The position numbers and the translations under genes are program-made. Shown here piece after piece: positions 32,164 to 41,290 of a DNA stretch of 64,000 bases; position 1 is the first letter of the stretch, and the number at the start of each line of letters is the position of its first letter. This DNA is from QGON01 sp963691905 (lineage in GTDB: Bacteria > Pseudomonadota > Gammaproteobacteria > Chromatiales > Chromatiaceae), in assembly GCA_963691905.1 (NCBI GenBank), contig OY829894.1, positions 682,001-746,000 of the forward strand, given 5' to 3'. The notes below the pieces were generated by a model. It was not told the origin of the DNA. It did not search any database and worked only from the letters and a program-made list of their open reading frames with translations.

Positions 32164-32787
32164 TTAGAGCAAGTCTCTTGCACGCGCGAAGACGTCGTGA
32201 AACATCTTGGTGGTAAGGCGTTTGGTCTGGGTGTTGTAACGGCTGCAGTGGTAGGAATCGAGCAGCCGCAACCCGTTGGGCAGTTGATGCTCGGCAGCAT
32301 GGCCAAAAAGATAATCCTTCTGCCTTCCGTCGCAGGCTTTCACTACCGCCTTATGGGCAATGGAACCGAGCGCAAGGATCACACTGTTCCCTGCAAGCAT
32401 CTGCAACTCCTCCCGAAGAAAACCGTTGCAGGCGTTGATCTCAGCACCCACGGGTTTGTTCTGTGGCGGCAGACACTTCACCGCATTGGTAATACGGCAG
32501 TTGTGCAGTGCCAGTCCATCATCCGCAGAACGGGATTCCGGGGCGCTGGCGAAACCGAATCTGTGCAGCGTTTCATAGAGCAGGATGCCGGCATGGTCAC
32601 CGGTGAAAGGACGGCCGGTTGCATTGGCCCCGTGCATACCTGGCGCAAGTCCGACGATGAGCAACTGGGCGTCAGGGGCGCCAAACGGGGCTACCGGGCG
32701 CGCATGGTAGGCCGGATAGTCGGCTTTGACCTGATCGAGAAAGGTCGCCAGCCTCTGGCAGAGGCGGCACTCCAGATTGAACGGCAT
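32164..32787 (-). CDS. Type-5 uracil-DNA glycosylase (UdgB-like)
   Basis: A 207-residue uracil-DNA glycosylase superfamily protein. Motif 1 is GLAPGMHGANATGRPFTGD, the UDGb pattern GLAPxxHGxNxTGRxFTGD, which lacks the catalytic Asp/Asn of other families. Motif 2 is HCSRYNTQTKRLT. Cysteines C8, C11 and two later ones can hold the 4Fe-4S cluster of the group. UDGb removes uracil and hypoxanthine from DNA. It lies between uvrC (18 bp) and uvrY (1-bp overlap, TGATG), so DNA-repair genes are grouped. The type assignment rests on motif 1. Confidence 0.88.
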   Translation of the reverse strand: MPFNLECRLCQRLATFLDQVKADYPAYHARPVAPFGAPDAQLLIVGLAPGMHGANATGRPFTGDHAGILLYETLHRFGFASAPESRSADDGLALHNCRITNAVKCLPPQNKPVGAEINACNGFLREELQMLAGNSVILALGSIAHKAVVKACDGRQKDYLFGHAAEHQLPNGLRLLDSYHCSRYNTQTKRLTTKMFHDVFARARDLL

Positions 32788-33434
32788 CAGCGCTGGCCGT
32801 TGTCGTTAAGGATACCGTAACGATAGGCGAGACGGGTCAGTTCCACATCATTACGTACATCGAGTTTCTCGTAGATACGCTGACGGTAGGTGCTTACGGT
32901 CTTCGGACTCAGATTGAGTCCGTCCGAGATCTCCTGGTTTCGCTGCCCCTCCAGGATCAGCAGCATGACCTGCATCTCCCGTGATGAGAGTTCCTGAATA
33001 GGGGTGACGGACTGACGCTTCCAGTCGGTGAGAATATGTTTTCGCGCCATCTCCGATGAGACATAGGGTTCACCCCGGTAGACAGTACGAATCGCCTGGA
33101 TCATCTCGTCAGCCGGACAACCTTTGGTGAGATATCCCACCGCGCCGACCTCGTTGAGCCGGGCGGGAAACGGGTCGTCATCAAGTACGGTCAAGGCGAT
33201 AATTTTCAAGGCAGGACTGATACGCAGGATGCGCCGGGTCGCCTCGATACCACCGATGCCCGGCATATTCACGTCCATTAAAACCACATTGGGAGAGGCC
33301 TGTTGGACCATCTGCAGCGCATCTTCACCGTTGGCTGCCTCTGCCACGACTTCAATATCAGAGGCACGTTCGAGAATACCCTTGACACCGGTTCGCACCA
33401 ACTCATGATCGTCAACCAGCAATACCCGAATCAT
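32787..33434 (-). CDS. uvrY: Response regulator UvrY/GacA
   Basis: A 215-residue NarL-type response regulator: receiver with the D-D pair (LLVDDHELV), the phospho-accepting Asp in NVVLMDVNMPG (about 54), Lys in YLTKGCPADE, and a LuxR-type HTH (SSREMQVMLLILEGQRNQEI...LNLSPKTVSTYRQRIYEKL). GacA/UvrY activates CsrB/CsrC-type small RNAs with the sensor BarA/GacS. I chose the ATG at 33434 (MIRVLLVDD). Location upstream of uvrC is conserved. Confidence 0.94.
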   Translation of the reverse strand: MIRVLLVDDHELVRTGVKGILERASDIEVVAEAANGEDALQMVQQASPNVVLMDVNMPGIGGIEATRRILRISPALKIIALTVLDDDPFPARLNEVGAVGYLTKGCPADEMIQAIRTVYRGEPYVSSEMARKHILTDWKRQSVTPIQELSSREMQVMLLILEGQRNQEISDGLNLSPKTVSTYRQRIYEKLDVRNDVELTRLAYRYGILNDNGQR

Positions 33435-33543
33435 AGATTCCCCATAAAACACTGAAAAGCTGCGTCCCTCATTTGCATTCCCCCATACCTAGGCACCCCG
33501 GAATTCTACAGTGTTGTTAACAGTTGAGAAACATTGATATTGC

Positions 33544-34032
33544 TTACAGTGCTTCGAAGGCATGGACACCGGAAAACTCGGCTCCCCCCGGATTGAAACT
33601 GTGTCCCTGCAGCACACAATAAGCCAGCCATTTAGAGAGAAAGAGATTGATCTTCCAACGTTGTTCAAGCGTTGGGTTGTCACCCCAGCGTTTGAGAGGC
33701 AGTGCCGACTGGCGAATATCGATCACATCCACCTGTCGTGAATCATGATAGACACGCAACATTGCGTCAGGGTCGGGGTAGTGCCCGGTGGCATGGGGGA
33801 AATAGTAGGTTAAATGGAGAAGTGTTGTGTATGGCGTCTGCTCCTTAATCTCCAGATGCAGATCCATGCCGTGATCAAGACATGAGAGCAGTTCACCTTT
33901 GATAAAGTGCAGCTCCGGGGCCATCCGCATCAGCAGGCGATAGCTCTCTTCGCTGAGCTCGATCACCACACCCACAGTTGGCCGCCCACTCAGCAGGCTT
34001 CTTAAACTCCAGGGGTAGTAAGGTGCTCTCAT
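33544..34032 (-). CDS. DUF1249 family protein
   Basis: A DUF1249 (YqiB-like) protein of 162 residues with the family core YTTLLHLTYYFPHAT and PDPDAMLRVYHDSRQVDVID, then the KWxLNxFLxKWLxYCLxQGH-like end (KINLFLSKWLAYCVLQGH). Function unknown; in E. coli the homologue lies near cpdA. I chose the ATG at 34032 (MRAPYYPW). An earlier ATG at 34074 falls on the T-tail of the thioredoxin terminator and lacks an SD. Confidence 0.85.
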   Translation of the reverse strand: MRAPYYPWSLRSLLSGRPTVGVVIELSEESYRLLMRMAPELHFIKGELLSCLDHGMDLHLEIKEQTPYTTLLHLTYYFPHATGHYPDPDAMLRVYHDSRQVDVIDIRQSALPLKRWGDNPTLEQRWKINLFLSKWLAYCVLQGHSFNPGGAEFSGVHAFEAL

Positions 34033-34078
34033 GATCCTGAAACCGGTGATCGACACATATGAATTATGCCCCATAAAA

Positions 34079-34108
34079 AAACCCCGGCAGTCAGAACTAC
34101 CGGGGTTT
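34079..34108 (-). terminator. Rho-independent terminator of the thioredoxin gene
   Basis: AAACCCCGG pairs with CCGGGGTTT around 12 bases; the minus strand ends in a long T run (plus-strand A-run 34075-34081). It lies 22 bp past the thioredoxin stop. Confidence 0.9.
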
Positions 34109-34129
34109 TCTCTTCATTCAGCGGAATGA

Positions 34130-34507
34130 TCAGGCGTTCTGCCCGCCCTTCTGTTCCGCCTCGATCTGTGCGCGGACCTCATCCATATCCAGTCCACCGG
34201 CCTGGCCAATCAGCTCCTTGAAAGCTGACTCCGGCAGTGCGCCGGGCTGGGAGAAGATGATGATCTGCTCGCGGAAAATCATCAGGGTCGGAATGGAACG
34301 AACCTGGAACTGCATTGCCAGGTCCTGCTCATCCTCTGTATTGACCTTGGCAAAAACGATCTCGGAATGGTCCCCTGAAACCTTCTCGTAGGTCGGTGCG
34401 AAGGAGCGGCAGGGACCACACCAAGGTGCCCAGAAATCGATAATCACAAAATCGTTATTGGAAATGGTCTCTTCAAAATTTTCTTTGGTCAGCTCTACGA
34501 CAGCCAC
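34130..34507 (-). CDS. Thioredoxin-family protein
   Basis: A 125-residue cytoplasmic thioredoxin with the active site WCGPC in FWAPWCGPCRSF and the cis-proline in RSIPTLMIF. The C-terminal ~20 residues (DEVRAQIEAEQKGGQNA) are an extension beyond classic TrxA. General disulfide reductase activity is expected; whether it is the main TrxA cannot be told. It is monocistronic, with its own terminator. Confidence 0.9.
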   Translation of the reverse strand: MAVVELTKENFEETISNNDFVIIDFWAPWCGPCRSFAPTYEKVSGDHSEIVFAKVNTEDEQDLAMQFQVRSIPTLMIFREQIIIFSQPGALPESAFKELIGQAGGLDMDEVRAQIEAEQKGGQNA

Positions 34508-34619
34508 GTTGCAGCCTCTTAAATCCAGTGAAATCCGTCAGAATAATATCAGGACGTTCTAATAAAGTCATCCGTCTGTCAGACGGGCATCACATTAACT
34601 CTTCGATTGAGTTTTCCAC

Positions 34620-34643
34620 AAAAAAGCCGGGAAGATCCCGGCT
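34620..34643 (-). terminator. Rho-independent terminator of adk
   Basis: AGCCGGG pairs with CCCGGCT (34625-34643); on the minus strand the stem is followed by six T. It is 23 bp past the adk stop. Confidence 0.88.
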
Positions 34644-34665
34644 CTCTGCTTCCAGGCCTGTCTCT

Positions 34666-35298
34666 TCAGCCCAGACCGGTAAAAATCTGGTCGCGAATAC
34701 CATCAACGCTACCGACACCGTTGATCTTCACATAGTTGCAGTCTTCCTTTTCATAGAAGGCAATCAGCGGCTCTGTCTGATCGTGATAGATCTTGAGGCG
34801 AGCCTTGACGGTGTCCTCCTGATCATCGTCACGCTGAATCAGATCTTCGCCGGTTTCGTCGTCTTTGCCCTCGACCTTTGGTGGGTTGAAGACAATATGA
34901 TAGGTACGACCGGATGCGAGATGCACGCGACGACCGGCCATACGCTTGACAATTTCTTCGTCCGGCACATCGATTTCCACCACGGCGTCGATCGGCACAC
35001 CCGCTTCCTTTAAAGCTTCCGCCTGAGGAATCGTGCGGGGAAAACCATCGAACAGATAGCCGCCCTTGCAGTCATCTTCGGTGATGCGTTCTTTTACCAT
35101 GCCCATGATGATGTCATCGGAGACGAGACCGCCTTCATCCATGATCTTCTTGGCCGCCACGCCCAGTTCGGAACCCGCTTTGACGTGAGCACGCAGCATA
35201 TCGCCAGTGGAGATCTGGGGAATACCGTACTTCTCCTTGATGTAGTTAGCCTGGGTACCTTTGCCGGCGCCGGGGCCGCCCAACAGAATCACGCGCAT
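34666..35298 (-). CDS. adk: Adenylate kinase
   Basis: Adk interconverts ATP + AMP and two ADP. The 210-residue product has the P-loop GGPGAGKGT (7-15), the NMP-binding region STGDMLRAHVKAGSELG, the FDGFPRTIPQ motif and a LID domain (about 125-160) with Arg/His-type residues instead of a Cys4 zinc site. The enzyme is complete. It stands alone between the thioredoxin gene and a REPIN-like repeat. Confidence 0.98.
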   Translation of the reverse strand: MRVILLGGPGAGKGTQANYIKEKYGIPQISTGDMLRAHVKAGSELGVAAKKIMDEGGLVSDDIIMGMVKERITEDDCKGGYLFDGFPRTIPQAEALKEAGVPIDAVVEIDVPDEEIVKRMAGRRVHLASGRTYHIVFNPPKVEGKDDETGEDLIQRDDDQEDTVKARLKIYHDQTEPLIAFYEKEDCNYVKINGVGSVDGIRDQIFTGLG

Positions 35299-35427
35299 GA
35301 TGAAGCTCCATCTGGTGTTAGTTTATGGTGGGCCGAGTCTGACACAGCACCACCCAGCCGACTATTCGAGGCTATCAATGGGTGGATATACGGGTCTTAT
35401 GGTGATTGATGAAGAATATCGGAAACA

Positions 35428-35579
35428 TAGGTCGGGTTAGTCGCGCAACAGTAGGAAACCTGAAGTTGGTAGAGTGCTTGGCGCGCATCGTAACCTGACA
35501 GATCATCGTCGGGTTACGATGCGCGCCAAGCCAAGTGGTAAATCCCAGCTTGAAACACGGCGCATCTAACCCGACCTAC
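35428..35579. repeat. Large nested palindrome of REPIN type (TCGGGTTA family)
   Basis: The outer arms TAGGTCGGGTTAG (35428) and CTAACCCGACCTAC (to 35579) are inverted. Inside, 35477-35495 and 35512-35530 form a perfect 19-bp stem (CTTGGCGCGCATCGTAACC). It fills the adk-htpG gap and could form a cruciform or a double terminator-like RNA. Confidence 0.75.
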
Positions 35580-35606
35580 AGAACTACCACTGTGTGCTAA
35601 CGAACG

Positions 35607-37514
35607 CTATTTACCCGACAGGTTGAGCATCAGGCCATTCAGACGCCGCACAAAGGCAGCCGGGTCGTCCAACTGCCCCCCTTCGGCCAGTTGAGCCTGA
35701 TCGAACAGAACCTGGGTCAGATCCCCGAAACGGGCCTCATCGTCCTCATTTTCCAGACGCTCCACCAGCGGATGCTCCAGATTAATCTCTATAATTGGGG
35801 CGGTGGCTGGCGCGTCCTGACCCACGGACTTGAGTACCCGGGCAAGGTTGGCGCTCATGTCGTGGTCTTCCACGACCAAACAGGCAGGGGAGTCGGTGAG
35901 TCGGTGGCTGATACGCACCTCTTTGACACCTTCGCCAAGCACATCCTTCATCTTTTCCAACAGGCCCTTGTGCTCCTCCGCCTGCTTCTCCTGAGAAGCC
36001 TTCTCTTCTTCATCATCCATGTCACCCAAGTCGAGTTCGCCCTTGGCCACGGACTGTAGCGACTTACCTTCATACTCGGTAAGACCGGACACCAACCACT
36101 CATCCACCCGGTCGGAGAGCAGCAGGACTTCGATGCCCTTTTTCTTGAAGACCTCAAGATGGGGGCTGAAACGGGCTGCTGCGGCACTTTCGGCGGTGAT
36201 ATAGTAGATCTTCTCCTGTCCTTCAGGCATGCGGGAGAGGTAATCATCCAGCGAGACATTCTGCTCGTCGCCTTCATTATGAGTGGAGGCAAAACGCAGC
36301 AGCGCAGCTATCTTATCTTTGCTGCCGAAGTCCTCTGCGGGCCCCTCTTTCATAACCTTGCCGAACTGATCCCAGAAAGTCTGATACTTTTCCGCATCGT
36401 TTTTCGCCATCTTCTCCAGCACACCCAGCACGCGTTTGGTGTTGGCCTGGCGGATGGTGTCGATCTTGCGGTTGTGCTGCAGGATCTCGCGGGAGACGTT
36501 GAGTGGCAGATCGTCGGAATCGACAACACCCTTGATAAAGCGCAGATAGCGCGGCATCAGTTTTTCCGCCTCGTCCATGATGAAGACACGGCGCACGAAG
36601 AGTTTCACCCCGTGCTTCTGATCCCGGTCCCACATATCGAAGGGTGCGCGGCTCGGGATGTAGAGCAGTGCAGAGTATTCATTATTGCCTTCCACCCGGT
36701 TATGGGCGTGGGCCAGCGGCGCTTCGAAATCGTGGGAGACGTGCTTGTAGAAATCGTCGTACTCCTCATCTGAAATCTCGGATTTGGCGCGCATCCACAA
36801 AGCAGTACCGGTATTGACCCGTTCAAATTCAGGGGTCTCAGGTTTCTCTTCCTCCTCACCGTGGAACTCTTTCTCCATCTCCACCGGCATGGAGATGTGA
36901 TCGGAGAACTTGGAGATGATGCCGCGCAGACGGTAGCCCGCCAGGAACTCCTTCTCATCCTCTTTGAGATGGAGGATCACATCGGTGCCCCGGCCTGGTT
37001 TGTCTACGTTTTCAATACTGTAGGCGCCCTGTCCGTCTGACTCCCAGCGCACACCATGCTCCTCACCCAGACCGGCGCGGCGGGTAACCAGCGTCACTTT
37101 GTCGGCAACGATAAAGGCGGAGTAGAAACCGACGCCAAACTGGCCGATCATCTCGCTGTCTTTGCTCTGATCACCCGTCATCGACTCGAAGAACTTCTTG
37201 GTGCCGGAACTGGCGATGGTGCCTATGGTTTCGGACACCTCATGCCGGTTCATGCCGATGCCGTTATCTGAGAGGGTAAGCGTTCCCGCCTCCTCATCGA
37301 AGGTGACGCGGATCTTCAGATCCGGATCATCCTCGAAGAGCGCATCATCGGTTAACGCCTCGAAACGCAGCTTCTCTGCCGCGTCCGAGGCATTTGAGAT
37401 CAATTCGCGCAGAAAGATCTCTTTGTTGCTATAGAGAGATCGTATAACCAGGTTCAAAACCTGACTGACTTCTGCCTGGAACTCCAGGGTCTCTTTTTGT
37501 GCTTCAACAGACAT
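35607..37514 (-). CDS. htpG: Molecular chaperone HtpG (Hsp90)
   Basis: The bacterial Hsp90, an ATP-driven dimeric chaperone. 635 residues is full length. The GHKL ATPase is seen in ELISNASDAAEKLRF, LSDNGIGM and GQFGVGFYSAF. The middle-domain catalytic Arg region (ILQHNRKIDTIR, with LPLNVSREIL before it) is present, as is the C-terminal dimerisation domain. The gene is monocistronic; no sigma-32 box is certain. Confidence 0.97.
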   Translation of the reverse strand: MSVEAQKETLEFQAEVSQVLNLVIRSLYSNKEIFLRELISNASDAAEKLRFEALTDDALFEDDPDLKIRVTFDEEAGTLTLSDNGIGMNRHEVSETIGTIASSGTKKFFESMTGDQSKDSEMIGQFGVGFYSAFIVADKVTLVTRRAGLGEEHGVRWESDGQGAYSIENVDKPGRGTDVILHLKEDEKEFLAGYRLRGIISKFSDHISMPVEMEKEFHGEEEEKPETPEFERVNTGTALWMRAKSEISDEEYDDFYKHVSHDFEAPLAHAHNRVEGNNEYSALLYIPSRAPFDMWDRDQKHGVKLFVRRVFIMDEAEKLMPRYLRFIKGVVDSDDLPLNVSREILQHNRKIDTIRQANTKRVLGVLEKMAKNDAEKYQTFWDQFGKVMKEGPAEDFGSKDKIAALLRFASTHNEGDEQNVSLDDYLSRMPEGQEKIYYITAESAAAARFSPHLEVFKKKGIEVLLLSDRVDEWLVSGLTEYEGKSLQSVAKGELDLGDMDDEEEKASQEKQAEEHKGLLEKMKDVLGEGVKEVRISHRLTDSPACLVVEDHDMSANLARVLKSVGQDAPATAPIIEINLEHPLVERLENEDDEARFGDLTQVLFDQAQLAEGGQLDDPAAFVRRLNGLMLNLSGK

Positions 37515-37750
37515 GGGTGAAAGCGACCTCCATCGCAGTCAATAAATCTACAATCCCGCCAGTTCAGGCAGGAATAGTGGTAGTAAAAAGGTAAAATCGG
37601 GCGGATTCTAACAAATCCAGCGTAAGAAATGGGGACAGGTCGTTTCGATTTCAAGCAGCAGACGCATTTTACCATATGATGGGGTTCTAATTAGGGCTTC
37701 GACTGTGGTTGAATAGGCATCCTCAGCAGTCATTCAACGGGAAGATCACG

Positions 37751-39385
37751 ATGGAAATGTCTACCGTCAACACCCAGCCTTTTTCCGATCAACGCCCCGG
37801 TACCTCCGGACTCCGCAAAAAGGTAAAGATATTCCAGCAACCACACTACCTGGAAAATTTCGTCCAATCGATCTTCGACACTCAGCAGGATCTGAAAGGC
37901 GGCACCTTGGCCCTTGGGGGCGACGGTCGCTACTACAACCGGGAGGCGAGCCAGATCATCATCCGTATGGCCGCCGCCCACGGGATCAGCAAAGTCATCG
38001 TCGGCCAGGGTGGACTGCTCTCCACGCCTGCTGCCTCCTGCGTGATCCGCAAATACAAAACCGACGGTGGCATCATACTGTCCGCCAGCCACAATCCCGG
38101 CGGCCCGGACGAGGATTTCGGCATCAAGTTCAACACGCCCAACGGCGGCCCAGCCCCGGAAGGGGTGACCGAGGCCATCTATGGGGCGACCAAGGCAATC
38201 AGCGAATACCGTATCGCCAACGGAACTGAGATTGACCTCGATACCCTAGGTACCCAGACACTGTGCGAGATGACCATTGAGGTAATCGATCCGGTCACTG
38301 ACTATGCAGAACTGATGCAGGGGCTGTTCGACTTCAAACGCATCCACCAGCTTTTTAACTCCGGCATGTTTGTGATGCGCTTCGATGCAATGCACGCAAT
38401 AACCGGTCCCTACGCCAAACGCATTCTGGAAGAAATCTTGGGCGCACCACCCGGCACCGTCATCAATGGCAAACCCAAAGAGGACTTCGGTGGCGGTCAT
38501 CCCGATCCCAACCTGGTTCACGCCAATGAGATCGTCGTGCTCTCCAGCGGCTTGGATGCCGTGGATTTTGCCGCCGCATCGGATGGCGACGGTGATCGCA
38601 ACATGGTCCTGGGACGGGATTTCTTCGTTACCCCCAGCGACAGCCTGGCGGTCATGGCCGCCAATGCACACCTTATCAAAGGCTATTCCGATGGTATCTG
38701 CGGGGTTGCCCGTTCCATGCCCACCAGCCAGGCTGCGGACAGAGTCGCCGAAAGTCTGGGGCTGGAGTGTTATGAAACCCCCACCGGCTGGAAGTTCTTC
38801 GGTAATCTGCTGGATGCAAAGCGCATCACCCTTTGTGGCGAAGAGAGTTTCGGCAGCGGTTCTGACCACATCAGGGAGAAAGACGGACTCTGGGCGGTAC
38901 TCTTCTGGCTTAACCTGCTGGCAGTGCGCCAGGAGCCGGTGGACAAGATCGTCAAAGATCACTGGCGCCAGTTTGGCCGTAATTTTTATACCCGCTACGA
39001 CTATGAAGGGATCGACAAAACCGCAGCTGAAGCGCTGATGCAGCACTTGCGGGACCGCCTCACCGACCTGCCTGGCAACCAACTGAGCGACTACAGCGTC
39101 GACTATGCGGACGACTTCACCTACACCGATCCGGTAGATGGCAGTGTTTCCAAAAACCAGGGCATCCGCATCGGCTTCACCGATGGTTCACGTATCGTCT
39201 ATCGACTCTCCGGCACCGGCACCGAAGGCGCCACCCTGAGAGTCTACCTGGAAGCCTATGAGCCAAATCCGGCAAACCACGACAAAGAGACCCAGACAGT
39301 GATGCAACCCCTGGTGGCAATTGCAAAATCACTCGCGGAGATCGAGAGCAGAACCGGTCGCAGCGAACCGACGGTTATTACTTAA
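37751..39385 (+). CDS. pgm: Phosphoglucomutase (alpha-D-glucose-specific)
   Basis: Pgm converts glucose 1-phosphate and glucose 6-phosphate for glycogen and nucleotide-sugar metabolism. The 544-residue product has the active serine in LSASHNPGG, the Mg loop AASDGDGDRNM (D-x-D-x-D-R), the sugar loop CGEESFGSGSDH and the phosphate loop RLSGTGTEG. This is the eukaryote-like Pgm type. I chose the ATG at 37751 (MEMSTVNTQPF) since GGGAAG precedes it; an in-frame TTG at 37709 lacks an SD. Confidence 0.95.
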   Translation: MEMSTVNTQPFSDQRPGTSGLRKKVKIFQQPHYLENFVQSIFDTQQDLKGGTLALGGDGRYYNREASQIIIRMAAAHGISKVIVGQGGLLSTPAASCVIRKYKTDGGIILSASHNPGGPDEDFGIKFNTPNGGPAPEGVTEAIYGATKAISEYRIANGTEIDLDTLGTQTLCEMTIEVIDPVTDYAELMQGLFDFKRIHQLFNSGMFVMRFDAMHAITGPYAKRILEEILGAPPGTVINGKPKEDFGGGHPDPNLVHANEIVVLSSGLDAVDFAAASDGDGDRNMVLGRDFFVTPSDSLAVMAANAHLIKGYSDGICGVARSMPTSQAADRVAESLGLECYETPTGWKFFGNLLDAKRITLCGEESFGSGSDHIREKDGLWAVLFWLNLLAVRQEPVDKIVKDHWRQFGRNFYTRYDYEGIDKTAAEALMQHLRDRLTDLPGNQLSDYSVDYADDFTYTDPVDGSVSKNQGIRIGFTDGSRIVYRLSGTGTEGATLRVYLEAYEPNPANHDKETQTVMQPLVAIAKSLAEIESRTGRSEPTVIT

Positions 39386-39444
39386 CTCAAGCTTCGGCGT
39401 TCAAACCATTCTGAAAAGAAGAAAGGCGGTGTTTTGTTCATCGG

Positions 39445-39511
39445 GTAGGGTGCGCTGTGCGCACCATGATTACTGTTACTGCTTACTGCTGGTGCGCGCA
39501 GCGCACCCTAC
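39445..39511. repeat. REPIN-like palindrome (GTAGGGTGCGC family)
   Basis: GTAGGGTGCGCTGTGCGCACC at the left is mirrored by GGTGCGCGCAGCGCACCCTAC at the right, with a 25-bp middle (each arm itself contains an inner hairpin). It sits between pgm and the GTPase pair. Confidence 0.75.
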
Positions 39512-39559
39512 AGTTATTATTAGGGAAGCACGGATTGAATCTTATTAATTCCATAGTGC

Positions 39560-41290
39560 GTGACTAAACTGGAACATCTACAGCAACTCGTCACCCGTCT
39601 GATCTCCTGCCTGGAGACAAGGTCGGAGAGCCCCGACTTCGAATCGGATGCACTCATCTATGCTGACGCACTGCTGAGACGATATCGTCTATCTGAAGAA
39701 ACCTCTGCCCCGCGGCAGCTGATGGTAGTCGGCCCCACCCAATCGGGTAAAAGCAGCCTGGTCAACCTGCTGCTGGAGGAACCGCTGGCGGAAGCGAGTC
39801 CCCTCGCCGGTTTTACCCAACACCCCCAGGGATTTGCCACAGTCGCGCTCAGCGAATCACAACAGCTTGCGATTGCAAAACAGTTTCCCGACTGGCAACT
39901 AAAACAGACGCTCGATGCTGAAGACCCTCTGGGTTACACGCTTCGAACCATCAGCAGTGCCAGCACAGGCTTTTCCGTACCCGCCATTATCTGGGACAGC
40001 CCCGATTTCGATTCGGTCAGCTCACGCAACTACCGGCAACGCGTCCCTGTATTGTGCGCCATGGCTGACCTTATCCTCCTTGTTGTCAGCCGGGAAAAAT
40101 ACGCCGACCAGTCTGTATGGCAGTTATTACGACTCATCGCCCCACTGCATACACAGCTGCTGATTTGCCTGAACAAGACAACTCTGGAAGAAGCTGAAAT
40201 ATTGGAGCGGGAGATTCGGCAGCGACTGAAAAAAGAGCAAATCGAAGCCCTCGACGTCATACCTCTCCCTTTCGTAATGGGAGACGAACAGCTGCAAGCC
40301 ACCCAGGGCGCAGCCGAACTGCGGCGGGCCACCAGCGAACATATCGGACGTCGGCCACAACCCTTTCCAGCAAACCACCTGCGACAACTGCTGAAACAGC
40401 ACTGGCCAGGCTGGACGGAAACAGTACGCCAGGAGATTGCCGCCAGGGAAATCTGGCAATCACTGGTAGAAGGCACTATCGACGAATCCATCGCGCTCTA
40501 TGAACGGGACTACCTCGATAATCCGCACTACAGTGACACCCTGCAACGCACCCTCAGCCGGCTGCTTGAGCTGATAGAGATTCCGGGCATTGCCGGGGGA
40601 CTGGTCAAGGCACGTGAACTCCTTTCCTGGCCCGCAAGAAAACTACAGGCCATATATCGTCACAAGAGCGGCAAGTCCGCTTCGACCAGCCCGGATCACG
40701 AGATCAGCGTTTTGACCGATGCGGTAAACCATCTGTTACTGAGGTTGCAGCGGGAGATCGGAGAGCAGACGGTATCTGGTCAGAGTGTGCCACGCTGGTG
40801 GCAGAGCCTGCTGAACCAATTCTCCTCCGAACGCAAAACAATCGAAACGCAGGCGCTGGAAACGGCGAAACACCATCAGCAACTTTTCGAGAGTGAAATC
40901 GAAAACGCCAGCCAGAGGCTCTTCATCCATCTGCAGAAACACCCCACCACCCTCAACAGCCTGAGGGCCGCCCGTGTCACCGCAGATGCAGCAGCACTGG
41001 CGTTTGCACTGAAGACCGGCGGTATCGGACTGAACGACCTGATCCTTGCCCCGGCGATGCTCTCATTTTCCACCCTGCTCACCGAGGGGGCACTGGGACG
41101 CTACATGTTTACTGTGGAACAGGACTTGAAGGCAATTCAATTGAAAGCCGTCCGGGAACAGCTGTTTGCCGATGTGCTGAAGCAGGCACTTTTGGGGTTG
41201 CCAGACAAACTCTCCGCCCCTGGACTCTGCCGTATCGACCAGCAACAACTGTTTGCGGCAGAGTCTGAGCTGGAGGCCCTTACGCAATGA
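39560..41290 (+). CDS. Dynamin-like/Era-like GTPase, first of a tandem pair
   Basis: A 576-residue P-loop GTPase with G1 GPTQSGKSS (about 58-66), a G3-like WDSPDFDS (DxPDFD instead of DxxG) and a G4-like LICLNKTTLEE (NK without D). The C-terminal ~350 residues are helical with a hydrophobic stretch near LAFALKTGGIGLNDLILAPAML (in parts), suggesting membrane association. The start is GTG. The stop overlaps the next GTPase start by 4 bp, so they are made together. Paired bacterial dynamin-like GTPases remodel membranes; a role here is inference. No family name can be given with certainty. Confidence 0.8.
   Translation: MTKLEHLQQLVTRLISCLETRSESPDFESDALIYADALLRRYRLSEETSAPRQLMVVGPTQSGKSSLVNLLLEEPLAEASPLAGFTQHPQGFATVALSESQQLAIAKQFPDWQLKQTLDAEDPLGYTLRTISSASTGFSVPAIIWDSPDFDSVSSRNYRQRVPVLCAMADLILLVVSREKYADQSVWQLLRLIAPLHTQLLICLNKTTLEEAEILEREIRQRLKKEQIEALDVIPLPFVMGDEQLQATQGAAELRRATSEHIGRRPQPFPANHLRQLLKQHWPGWTETVRQEIAAREIWQSLVEGTIDESIALYERDYLDNPHYSDTLQRTLSRLLELIEIPGIAGGLVKARELLSWPARKLQAIYRHKSGKSASTSPDHEISVLTDAVNHLLLRLQREIGEQTVSGQSVPRWWQSLLNQFSSERKTIETQALETAKHHQQLFESEIENASQRLFIHLQKHPTTLNSLRAARVTADAAALAFALKTGGIGLNDLILAPAMLSFSTLLTEGALGRYMFTVEQDLKAIQLKAVREQLFADVLKQALLGLPDKLSAPGLCRIDQQQLFAAESELEALTQ

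Noticed and set aside
34033..34074. Upstream ATG for the DUF1249 gene
   Set aside because: It sits on the tail of the thioredoxin terminator and lacks an SD.
38246..39082. 278-codon open frame antisense to pgm
   Set aside because: Shadow of pgm, whose active-site motifs are all on the plus strand.
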